From an uncultured Candidatus Binatia bacterium (GTDB lineage: Bacteria; Desulfobacterota; Binatia; UBA9968; JAJDTQ01): DNA of 64,000 nucleotides. Where the stretch lies: positions 3,691,001-3,755,000 of the forward strand of contig OY282432.1 of NCBI GenBank assembly GCA_958295985.1, in the 5' to 3' direction. Shown here in pieces: positions 17,992 through 25,601 of the stretch. Position 1 is the first letter of the stretch. Every line of letters begins with the position of its first letter. The notes under the pieces were generated by a model. That model did not search any database. It was not told the DNA's origin and saw only the letters and a list, made by a program, of their open reading frames with translations. The position numbers and the translations under genes are program-made.

Positions 17992-19992
17992 TTGGCGCGC
18001 AAATACGTCCTCAAGAGCAACGAGCCCGCTCTTTCGCACACCCCCTCCGGCATCGTCTACGACCAGGAACTCAATGCGGCGCAGTGTGAAGCCGCCATGT
18101 TCCTGGAGGGTCCGCTGCTGGTCGTCGCCGGCGCCGGCACCGGGAAGACCCGGACACTGGTCTATCGGGTCGCGCGGCTGATCGAGCGGGGCATCGATCC
18201 CCGGTCGATTCTGCTGCTCACCTTTACCCGCCGGGCGGCGGAGGAGATGCTGCAGCGCGCGAGCCTGTTGACCGACTCCCGATGCGAACGCATCTCCGGG
18301 GGGACCTTCCACTCCTTCGGCAACATGGTGCTGAGGCAGTACGGCCAACTCATCGGGCTGGCCCCGGGCTTCACCATCATGGACCGCTCCGACAGCGAGG
18401 ACGTGCTCCAGCTCTTGCGCGCCCAGATGGGTCTCGACAAGAGGGAAAAACGCTTTCCCAGAAAACAGACCATCAACGAGATCCAGAGCCTCGCGCGCAA
18501 CCGGCAGATTCCCTTCACCGAGCTGGTGGAACGCGAGTACTCGCACCTTGCGGATTTCCTGGAGGAGTTGTCGATCATCGCGGAGCGTTACCAGGTCTAC
18601 AAACGCGAGAAGTCGCTGCTGGACTACGACGATCTGCTCACCTGCCTCAAGGATCTTCTGGACAACCAGGAGGACCTGCGGCACCGGTTGTCCGAACGCT
18701 TTCGTTTCGTCATGGTGGATGAGTACCAGGATACCAACCGCCTGCAGTCCGACATCATCCGCCGGCTCGCCTCCGTCCATGACAACGTCATGGCCGTCGG
18801 CGACGACGCCCAGAGCATCTACTCGTTCCGCGGCGCCAACTTCCGGAACATCATGGACTTTCCGAACCAGTTTCCGGGAACGAGGATCATCCCGCTGGAG
18901 GAGAACTACCGCAGCACCCAACCGATTCTGCGGCTCACCAACGAGATCATTACCCGGGCGGCGGAGCGCTACGAGAAGAATCTCTTCAGCCGCAAGAGCG
19001 AAGGCGACGTACCACTCCTGGTCCAGGCGGAGAGCGAGCACACCCAGTCCCGCTTCGTCTGCCAGCGGGTGCTGGAGCTCCGGGACGAGGGTGTACCGCT
19101 GTGGGACATGGCGGTGCTGTTCCGCTCGAGCTTCCATTCATTCGACCTCGAGATCGAGCTGGCCCGGCACGACATCCCGTTCGTGAAACGCGGCGGCTTC
19201 CAGTTCATGGAGACGGCCCATATCAAGGACGTGCTGGCGCACCTGCGGATCGTCAGCAATCCACGGGACGCGGTGTCCTGGAGCCGCGTGCTGATGCTGC
19301 TCGAGGGCGTGGGCCCCCAGATGAGCCGCAAGCTCATCGAACAGATCCTGGGCGAAGAAGACCCAAGCCAAAGCCTGAGACGGATGGAAACGCGCGGCAG
19401 GGCCCAGCAGGGGCTCAAGACCCTGGGCCAGGTCCTGGGCGAGTGCTCGGAACGCACCCGGCCGGCGGATACGGCCCAGTACCTGATGCAGTACTATCTC
19501 CCCATCCTCAAGCGAAAGCACGCCGACGACTACCCCAAGCGGCTGCGGGATCTGGAGCACTTCCAGGGCCTGACCGAACGCTACCAGACCATCGAGCGGC
19601 TGTTGAGCGACATGGCGCTGGAACCGCCCTCCGCCAGCGTGGACGAAGCCCTCCCGGTGGACCCCGACGAGGGCCCCCTGGTGCTGTCCACGGTCCATTC
19701 CGCCAAGGGCCTGGAATGGCATTCCGTGTTCATCATCTGGGCGCTGGAGGGGCGATTTCCCTCGTACTACAACACCAACAGCCTCGAGGAACTGGAAGAG
19801 GAACGAAGACTGTTGTACGTGGCTGCCACACGGGCCAAGGAGAACCTGTTCTTCGCCTACCCCTCGCGTGTGTACGATCGCTCCCTGGGAATGGTGTTCT
19901 CGCGTCCGTCCCAGTTCATCGACGGGATCTCGGAGGATCTGCTGGAACCCATGTCGCTGGTCCATGAAGACTCGTACTACAGCCAACTGTAG
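17992..19992 (+). CDS. UvrD/Rep/PcrA-family ATP-dependent 3'-5' DNA helicase
   Basis: The 666-residue superfamily 1 helicase shows all expected motifs: Q motif LNAAQCEAA, Walker A GAGTGKTRTLVYR, Ia LLTFTRRAAEEM, II MVDEYQDTN, III DDAQSIYSFRGA, IV LEENYRSTQPI, V STVHSAKGLEWHSVFI and VI LLYVAATRAKENL. It probably acts in repair or replication restart. I favour a TTG start at 17992: GGAGAAG (17981-17987) lies 4-7 bases upstream and the next residues ARKYVLKS are family-like. A GTG at 17911 would add 27 unlikely residues and has no ribosome site. Confidence 0.92.
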   Translation: MARKYVLKSNEPALSHTPSGIVYDQELNAAQCEAAMFLEGPLLVVAGAGTGKTRTLVYRVARLIERGIDPRSILLLTFTRRAAEEMLQRASLLTDSRCERISGGTFHSFGNMVLRQYGQLIGLAPGFTIMDRSDSEDVLQLLRAQMGLDKREKRFPRKQTINEIQSLARNRQIPFTELVEREYSHLADFLEELSIIAERYQVYKREKSLLDYDDLLTCLKDLLDNQEDLRHRLSERFRFVMVDEYQDTNRLQSDIIRRLASVHDNVMAVGDDAQSIYSFRGANFRNIMDFPNQFPGTRIIPLEENYRSTQPILRLTNEIITRAAERYEKNLFSRKSEGDVPLLVQAESEHTQSRFVCQRVLELRDEGVPLWDMAVLFRSSFHSFDLEIELARHDIPFVKRGGFQFMETAHIKDVLAHLRIVSNPRDAVSWSRVLMLLEGVGPQMSRKLIEQILGEEDPSQSLRRMETRGRAQQGLKTLGQVLGECSERTRPADTAQYLMQYYLPILKRKHADDYPKRLRDLEHFQGLTERYQTIERLLSDMALEPPSASVDEALPVDPDEGPLVLSTVHSAKGLEWHSVFIIWALEGRFPSYYNTNSLEELEEERRLLYVAATRAKENLFFAYPSRVYDRSLGMVFSRPSQFIDGISEDLLEPMSLVHEDSYYSQL

Positions 19993-20037
19993 GGGCCTGC
20001 CCGGACAGGCTCCTGCCGCTGCCGCCGGCCGGAGCGT

Positions 20038-21003
20038 ATGAACGCCGTACAGCGCCTTCTCGGGTGCCTCACGGACCGCGGGAAGAGGCTTCGGCAAGCG
20101 TTTACGGTGCCACCGAGAGCCATCATGTCGGCAATGCTGGCGCCCCTGGGGCGCGGTTGGGCCACGACCCTGTACGAGAAAGATACCGGCTACCACCACA
20201 TCCGGGTGGAAGAGACCCGGGAACGCCGGTACCTCTACTTCGACGGAACGCTACAGAGCTCCATGGACCGGCGAGACCCCACCGCGTTGGAGTTGCTCTA
20301 TTCCCGCTTCGCCTCCCTTGGGCTGGCCCTCAGGCCGGACACCGCCAATGCCTTGTTCATCGGACTGGGCGGCGGATCCATGGCCAAGAAATACCACCGG
20401 GAGTTCCCGGAGATGGAGATCGACTCCATCGAGATCGATCCCGACGTGATCGACGTGGCCCGCCGGTTCTTCCATTTCCGGGAAGACGCTCATCAGCGGG
20501 TCCACAGCGGCGACGGCCGCGAGTTCCTGGCGCGCACCGAGGCCCGTTTCGACCTGATCCTGCTGGACGCCTACTACGCGGACAACATGCCCTTTCACCT
20601 GATCACACGCGAGTTCTTCGACACCGCCCGACGGAAGTTGACGCCGGAGGGCGTGCTGGTGCTCAATCTCATCGGATCGTTGCGGGGACCGGACAGCGCC
20701 GTGGTCCGCGCCGCCATCAAGACCCTGAGCGGCGTGTTCCCCCAACTCTACACCTTTCCCACGTTCGGCAACCGCGGCCAGGTGCTGAGCGAGGTTCAGA
20801 ACATCGTGGTCCTGGCCAGCAAGGCATTGGATCGCATGAGCATGAAGGAGATGGAACGGCGGGCCACCGGCCTCGGCCGGGACCTCTTTCCCGACCCGGT
20901 CGGCAAGATCCGAAGGGCGCACTATAACGGCCCGCTGGAGCAGGACGACGTCGAGTTCCTCACCGATGACAACGCGCCGTTCGATAATCTGGTTCGTCTT
21001 TAG
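20038..21003 (+). CDS. Spermidine-synthase-like methyltransferase-fold protein
   Basis: The 321-residue protein contains the spermidine synthase fold: a beta-rich N-terminal part (YHHIRVEETRERRYLYFDG), the nucleotide-binding loop ALFIGLGGGSMAKKY, the acidic IDSIEIDPDVIDVARRFF and DLILLDAYYADNMPFHL, in which the Asp-Ala-Tyr is the family active-site loop. The classic spermidine synthase Q/D substrate residues cannot be confirmed by eye, and such proteins also occur as aminopropyltransferase-like enzymes of unknown substrate. It overlaps the next gene by 38 bases. Confidence 0.82.
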   Translation: MNAVQRLLGCLTDRGKRLRQAFTVPPRAIMSAMLAPLGRGWATTLYEKDTGYHHIRVEETRERRYLYFDGTLQSSMDRRDPTALELLYSRFASLGLALRPDTANALFIGLGGGSMAKKYHREFPEMEIDSIEIDPDVIDVARRFFHFREDAHQRVHSGDGREFLARTEARFDLILLDAYYADNMPFHLITREFFDTARRKLTPEGVLVLNLIGSLRGPDSAVVRAAIKTLSGVFPQLYTFPTFGNRGQVLSEVQNIVVLASKALDRMSMKEMERRATGLGRDLFPDPVGKIRRAHYNGPLEQDDVEFLTDDNAPFDNLVRL

Positions 21004-21661
21004 CGGCTTCCTGCTGGCGGGTTGCGGCGGCTTCCAACCGGGCAAGACATCCCGGCCCGTGCGGGTGGTGCGGGTCAAGCTCGTGGCCGACCCGGCGCTC
21101 CAACAGGCGGACCCGGGGTGGCGCAATACCGCCCGGGACCTGCTGCGGGCGGCATCGGACTATTACGAGGAGCGCTTCGGCATCCGGCTGGCGCATCAGG
21201 CCATCGAGCCCTGGCGCGTCGCCGGGACCACCACGTCGTCGGTCATCCTGATGAAACACCTCAAGCGCTCGTATCCGCGGGCAGGCGGCAGGGAGCCGCA
21301 CGACGTCGTCATCGGGTTGACCCGACAGCCGCTGGATTTCTACAAGGGAGGACGGGCGCGGGCCGACCGTTTCGGGAACTGCACGCAGGGGCTGGGAAAC
21401 TACATCGTCAGCCACGTCGGCGATTCCTTTGCGTACGACAACCGCGAGTTGACGCACGACGTGGTGGCGCTGATCCACGAGATGGGACACCTTTTCGGCG
21501 CGGTCCACACCGACGATGCGGAATCGGTGATGCACCGGGACTTCGACCTGAGGACCGGATTCGACGCGCCCAACCGGGCCGTCGTCATGAAAAACCGCTT
21601 CTGCCCCTTCGCCGAGCCTGACAACGGCGCCGAAGAACGAGGCAGGCGGCTGGGACCGTGA
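20966..21661 (+). CDS. Zinc metalloprotease lipoprotein (matrixin/metzincin type)
   Basis: The 231-residue protein opens with a lipoprotein signal peptide: MTTRRSIIWFVFSGFLLAGC, with the lipobox LAGC at residues 17-20, so it should be lipid-anchored. The zinc site HEMGHLFGAVH (about residues 172-182) matches the metzincin consensus HExxHxxGxxH exactly, and a Met (VMHRDF) follows as expected of a Met-turn. No propeptide cysteine switch is evident. The ATG lies inside the end of the preceding gene (38-base overlap) so the two are coupled. Substrate unknown. Confidence 0.82.
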   Translation: MTTRRSIIWFVFSGFLLAGCGGFQPGKTSRPVRVVRVKLVADPALQQADPGWRNTARDLLRAASDYYEERFGIRLAHQAIEPWRVAGTTTSSVILMKHLKRSYPRAGGREPHDVVIGLTRQPLDFYKGGRARADRFGNCTQGLGNYIVSHVGDSFAYDNRELTHDVVALIHEMGHLFGAVHTDDAESVMHRDFDLRTGFDAPNRAVVMKNRFCPFAEPDNGAEERGRRLGP

Positions 21662-21689
21662 CTTGGGGACGGCTCCCCGGAGATGACGG

Positions 21690-23651
21690 ATGACGCCCCT
21701 TTGGTCGCCCACGGACCGGCAGCGCCGAGAATCCCATCTGTACCGTTTCCGGGAACGGCTCCGGGCCGCCCACGACATAGCCGGCGATTCCTTTGCCGAG
21801 CTGCACCACTGGAGCGTGTCACGACTGGAGGAGTTCTGGGAAGCGGCATGGCTGGACGCCACCGGCCGGACCCCGTCGGGACTCGTACTGGCGGACCCCT
21901 CCATGCCTCCGGCGGATCGCCTGGGCCGCGAAGTCTGGTTCCCCGGCACCGGCTTCAATTTCGCCCGCCAACTCCTGCGGCACCGCGACGACCAGGCCGC
22001 CATCATCGAGGAGAATGAACTCGGGCAATGCCGCACGGTGACGTTCCGGGAGCTCCATGCGCTCACGGGCCGCTGCCAGGCTGCCCTTCGGCGCGCCGGC
22101 GTCGGACCCGGGGACCGCGTCGCGGGGTATCTCCCCAACGTCGTGGAAACCGTCGTGGCCATGCTGGCGACAACCTCTCTGGGCGCCGTGTGGAGCGCTA
22201 CCTCCCCGGATTTCGGGTTCCAGGGGGTGTTCGACCGCTTTAGCCAGATCCACCCCAAGGTCCTGCTGTCGTGCGACGACTACTTCTACAACGGGAAGCT
22301 CCACGACTGCATGGAAAAGGCCCGCAGGCTGGCCGATTCGCTTCCCGGCCTGGAACGGTGGGTCGTGGTCCCCGGCGAGGAACCATGCCTGCCCGGCGGC
22401 GCCGTGTCGTGGGAGTCCTTTCTCGACCCCGAGGGCGCGGAGCCGGCGTTTGCCGACTTTCCCTTCGACCACCCCGTGTACATCCTCTACACGTCCGGGA
22501 CCACGGGACTGCCCAAATGCATCGTGCACGGCGCCGGCGGCACGGCTCTCAAGCACCACGTGGAGCACAAGCTCCATACCGACGTCGACCGTGACGACAC
22601 GGTCTTCTTCTTCACCACCTGCGGCTGGATGATGTGGCACTGGCTGGTGAGCGGACTGGCCCAGGGAGCCACCGTGGTGCTGTACGACGGCAGCCCCGCC
22701 CACCCGCGGGAGGACCGGCTGTTCCGGCTCGCGGAAGACCACGGCATCACCGTCTTCGGCGCCAGTCCGAAGCTTTTCGCCACCCTGGAGAAAGCCGGGT
22801 TCCGGGCCGCGGGGAAGTACCGGCTTGCGGGGATGCGGACCCTCCTCTCCACCGGAGCGCCGCTGGAGGCCTCCCAGTTCCACTACGTCCACGAGGCCAT
22901 CAAACCGGGCGCGCAGCTCTGCTCGATTTCGGGAGGCACCGACATCATCGGCTGCTTCGTACTCGGCAACCCGATCTCGCCGGTGTACCCGGGACAGATC
23001 CAGGGACCGGCTCTGGGGGTGGACGTCGCCGTGTTCGACCCGGATGGCCGGCCGCTGGTGGGCGAAGAGGGGGAACTGGTCTGCCGGAAACCGTTTCCCT
23101 CCATGCCCCTGGGCTTCTGGAACGACCCCGACGACGCCAGGTACCGCGACACCTACTTTGCCACCTACCCGGGGGTCTGGCGCCACGGCGACTACATGGC
23201 CAACACTCCCGAGCAGGGTTTCGTGATCCACGGCCGCAGCGACACGACCCTCAACCCCGCAGGAATCCGGTTCGGCACCGCGGAGATCTATCGCATCGTC
23301 GACCGGCTGCCATTCGTCCAGGACAGTATCGTCGCCGGCTACACGCACGAGGGTGAAACCCGGGTGGCGTTGTTCCTGGTGCTGGACGGCACCCTGGACT
23401 CGGAGACGGCCGCGGCCGTTCGCTCGGCCATCCGCGCCCAGGCCACGCCTCGCCACGTGCCCACCATGGTGGAACAGATCAGCCAGGTGCCGGTTACCCG
23501 AAACGGAAAGAAGGTGGAGAAGGCCGTGTCGGCCATCCTCAACCGTGAGCCCGTCCGAAACCGGGAAGCCCTGGCCAACCCGGAGACTCTGGACGAAATC
23601 GAGGCCCTGGTGCAGGCAGACGCTCCCGTGGCGCCGCTACCTCTCCGATGA
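21690..23651 (+). CDS. Acetoacetate-CoA ligase (acetoacetyl-CoA synthetase)
   Basis: The enzyme activates acetoacetate to its CoA thioester by an ATP-dependent adenylation. The 653-residue length is normal. Adenylation motifs are clear: YTSGTTGLPKCIVHGAGG (A3), CGWMMWHWLVSGLAQGA, a long ISGGTDIIGCFV (A5), GDYM and the C-terminal GRSDTTLNPAGIRFGTAEIY with NGKKVEKAV holding the Lys. The acetoacetyl type is separated from acetyl-CoA synthetase by the WHWLVSGL region. Its last 113 bases overlap the convergent cobA-type gene. Confidence 0.92.
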   Translation: MTPLWSPTDRQRRESHLYRFRERLRAAHDIAGDSFAELHHWSVSRLEEFWEAAWLDATGRTPSGLVLADPSMPPADRLGREVWFPGTGFNFARQLLRHRDDQAAIIEENELGQCRTVTFRELHALTGRCQAALRRAGVGPGDRVAGYLPNVVETVVAMLATTSLGAVWSATSPDFGFQGVFDRFSQIHPKVLLSCDDYFYNGKLHDCMEKARRLADSLPGLERWVVVPGEEPCLPGGAVSWESFLDPEGAEPAFADFPFDHPVYILYTSGTTGLPKCIVHGAGGTALKHHVEHKLHTDVDRDDTVFFFTTCGWMMWHWLVSGLAQGATVVLYDGSPAHPREDRLFRLAEDHGITVFGASPKLFATLEKAGFRAAGKYRLAGMRTLLSTGAPLEASQFHYVHEAIKPGAQLCSISGGTDIIGCFVLGNPISPVYPGQIQGPALGVDVAVFDPDGRPLVGEEGELVCRKPFPSMPLGFWNDPDDARYRDTYFATYPGVWRHGDYMANTPEQGFVIHGRSDTTLNPAGIRFGTAEIYRIVDRLPFVQDSIVAGYTHEGETRVALFLVLDGTLDSETAAAVRSAIRAQATPRHVPTMVEQISQVPVTRNGKKVEKAVSAILNREPVRNREALANPETLDEIEALVQADAPVAPLPLR

Positions 23652-24345
23652 CGACGGTGGCGGGGGGCGCCACGCCCGCGGCCTGCGGGACGATATCCGC
23701 GAGAGTTCCCGACACCATCTCCTGCCGGTCAGTCGTACCCCAGCGAATCACCGCCACGGGCGTCGTCGCCGGATGGCCGCTGCCCAGCAATTCGGCCACG
23801 ATTCGCGGCAGGGCCTTGACGCCCATGAGCACCACCAGGGTATCCACCGCGCGCGCCAACCGCGCCCAGTCCACGGCCGCCTCCCGCTTTCCGGGCGCTT
23901 CCTCTCCAGTGACCACGGCGAAGGACGAAGCCGCGCCCCGATCGGTGAGCGGTATGCCGCAGGCCGCAGGCACGGCCGTAACCGCGGTCACGCCCGGCAC
24001 CACTTCGAACGGCACCCCTGCACACTGAAGCGCCCTGGCCTCCTCGCCGCCGCGGCCGAAGACAAAGGGGTCTCCCCCCTTGAGACGCACCACCCGCCTG
24101 CCCTTGCGGGCGTGAAGGATCATCAGCGCATTGATCTCGTTCTGGCTCCAGGTATGATCTCCCCGGGACTTGCCCGCGCGGATGCAAAGGGCCGCGGCGG
24201 GTGCATATTCGAGCAGCTCCGTGTTCACCAGACGATCGTGAACCACGACTTCGGCCCGACGCAGGAGCTCGGCGCCGCGCACCGTGATGAGACCGGCGTC
24301 GCCGGGACCGGCTCCGACCAGGTAGACCTTCCCCTGGTGCATCAT
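23539..24345 (-). CDS. cobA: Uroporphyrinogen-III C-methyltransferase (SUMT)
   Basis: The enzyme makes precorrin-2 from uroporphyrinogen III, the entry to siroheme. The 268-residue protein has the family blocks VYLVGAGPGDAGLITVRGAELL, VVRLKGGDPFVFGRGGEE, VVPGVTAVTAVPAACGIPLTDRG and VLMGVKALP. A SAM-binding fold ends near residue 240; the rest is a Pro/Gly-rich tail that reads through into the end of the convergent acetoacetyl-CoA synthetase gene. It starts ATG overlapping the upstream gene's stop (ATGA), as last gene of the siroheme/sulfite reductase operon. Confidence 0.93.
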   Translation of the reverse strand: MMHQGKVYLVGAGPGDAGLITVRGAELLRRAEVVVHDRLVNTELLEYAPAAALCIRAGKSRGDHTWSQNEINALMILHARKGRRVVRLKGGDPFVFGRGGEEARALQCAGVPFEVVPGVTAVTAVPAACGIPLTDRGAASSFAVVTGEEAPGKREAAVDWARLARAVDTLVVLMGVKALPRIVAELLGSGHPATTPVAVIRWGTTDRQEMVSGTLADIVPQAAGVAPPATVVIGEVAAPRERLPAPGPRFRPESPGWPGLPGFGRAHG

Positions 24346-24968
24346 ACCCCTCCCAGCGCGGCCAACAGACGGCGCTTCGCTGCCCCGCGCTTACCCGCCG
24401 CCACCAGCTTGCGAAACTGCCCATCCAGGGCGTTGCGCCATGTATCCATGCTCGCGGCGCGTCCCTTTTCCCGAAGCTCGCGCCGTGCGGCAGCGGCGAT
24501 CTCTAGCATCACCGAGTACTCCTGCGTCACGACCTGCTCCAACTCCTCCCGGACGAACCGGGCGAACGCCGGACTCCATCCCTCGGTGGACACCGCCACC
24601 GCCAACGCGCCCCGGCGCAGCACCGACGGCAGGATGAAATCACAGTTCGAAGGGTCGTCGGCCGCGTTCACCCAAAGTCCCATGCCACGCGCGTCCTCGA
24701 CCACCTGCGAGTTCACGACGTCCCGGTCGGTGGCTATGAAGATCAAGGAGCCCGCCGAAAGATCGCCGGTGCGGTAGCACCGGCCCACGTGACGCACCGA
24801 TCCCCCGGACACCGCGTCGCGAAGCTGCGCCGTGAGCACCGGACTGATGAGCGTAACCCGGGCGCCGAGGCGGAGCAGGGCTTCCACCTTGCGCTCGGCC
24901 ACGGCACCGCCGCCGATCACGACGCAGGAACGTCCGGTGAGCGATACCGAAACCGGCAGGTACCCCAT
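24342..24968 (-). CDS. Precorrin-2 dehydrogenase / sirohydrochlorin ferrochelatase (CysG N-terminal-like, Met8p type)
   Basis: This 208-residue protein corresponds to the Met8p/CysG-B module that oxidises precorrin-2 with NAD and inserts iron, giving siroheme. It starts with a Rossmann fold: SLTGRSCVVIGGGAVAERKVEALLRLGARVTLISPV, followed by LIFIATDRDVVNSQVVEDAR, GLWVNAADDPSNCDFILPSVLRRGALAVAVSTEG, in which the conserved CDF-x-LP is visible, and a helical C-terminus. Directly upstream of cobA with a 4-base overlap. Confidence 0.93.
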   Translation of the reverse strand: MGYLPVSVSLTGRSCVVIGGGAVAERKVEALLRLGARVTLISPVLTAQLRDAVSGGSVRHVGRCYRTGDLSAGSLIFIATDRDVVNSQVVEDARGMGLWVNAADDPSNCDFILPSVLRRGALAVAVSTEGWSPAFARFVREELEQVVTQEYSVMLEIAAAARRELREKGRAASMDTWRNALDGQFRKLVAAGKRGAAKRRLLAALGGV

Positions 24969-24983
24969 ACGAGTCGCTCCTGT

Positions 24984-25601
24984 TCAGCGTCCATGGCCCT
25001 GATCCAGGTTTCGCATCACCCCGGCAACGTCGAACCCGGTGTCGGAACTCACGACGACGGTGAACCGCTGCTCCGGGTCGTCCACGTGGCGCAATCGGAA
25101 TCTCTCTCCCGCGAAGAGCTCGCGGCACAACGCCTCGATATCAGGGGCAAGGGCCTGGTAGGTCGCTCCCGTGTTGGGTGTCCGCAGCCGATCGTTGGCC
25201 ACCAGCAGCGCCTCGTCGCCGCGGAATCGAATCCCGTGTTGCAACGAAGGTTCCCGCTCGATCTTCCGGCAATGCTCCAAAGCGGCGCGAAACGCGTGGC
25301 AAAGCCGGTGATGGTTGGAACCGGGAACCGGTTGCTTGCGATGGTATAGGAGACCGCGGCGGCCCCCTTCCTCATCGATGCTAACGTTGGCCTCATGGGC
25401 CACCAGAATGATACCGGGTCCGTGCCGGACGTGGCTGTAGTCGGCCACGTCGCAGTATTCGCCGTCGGTGGCCCAGATCCACGAGTGAAACACCGGGATG
25501 AACGCGCTCAACGGCGTCTCATCCCTCGCGTCGACAAAAAACTTCACGCTGATCTTGCGCAGGTCCGGTGCCATGGGAACGCTTGCCGCCGACTGGTTCA
25601 C
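24984..25601 (-). CDS. Conserved hypothetical protein of the siroheme/sulfite reductase operon
   Basis: The 205-residue protein is not one I can assign a function. It starts with KISVKFFVDARDETPLSAFIPVFHSWIWA and has further conserved-looking segments: CDVADYSHVRHGPGIILVAHEANVSID and GRRGLLYHRKQPV. I take the GTG at 25601, whose TGA partner is the stop of the upstream reductase (GTGA overlap). A downstream ATG at 25574 is also possible. The repeated linkage to reductase and siroheme genes suggests a role in that pathway (e.g. regulation or cofactor loading), but this is inference. Confidence 0.8.
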   Translation of the reverse strand: MNQSAASVPMAPDLRKISVKFFVDARDETPLSAFIPVFHSWIWATDGEYCDVADYSHVRHGPGIILVAHEANVSIDEEGGRRGLLYHRKQPVPGSNHHRLCHAFRAALEHCRKIEREPSLQHGIRFRGDEALLVANDRLRTPNTGATYQALAPDIEALCRELFAGERFRLRHVDDPEQRFTVVVSSDTGFDVAGVMRNLDQGHGR

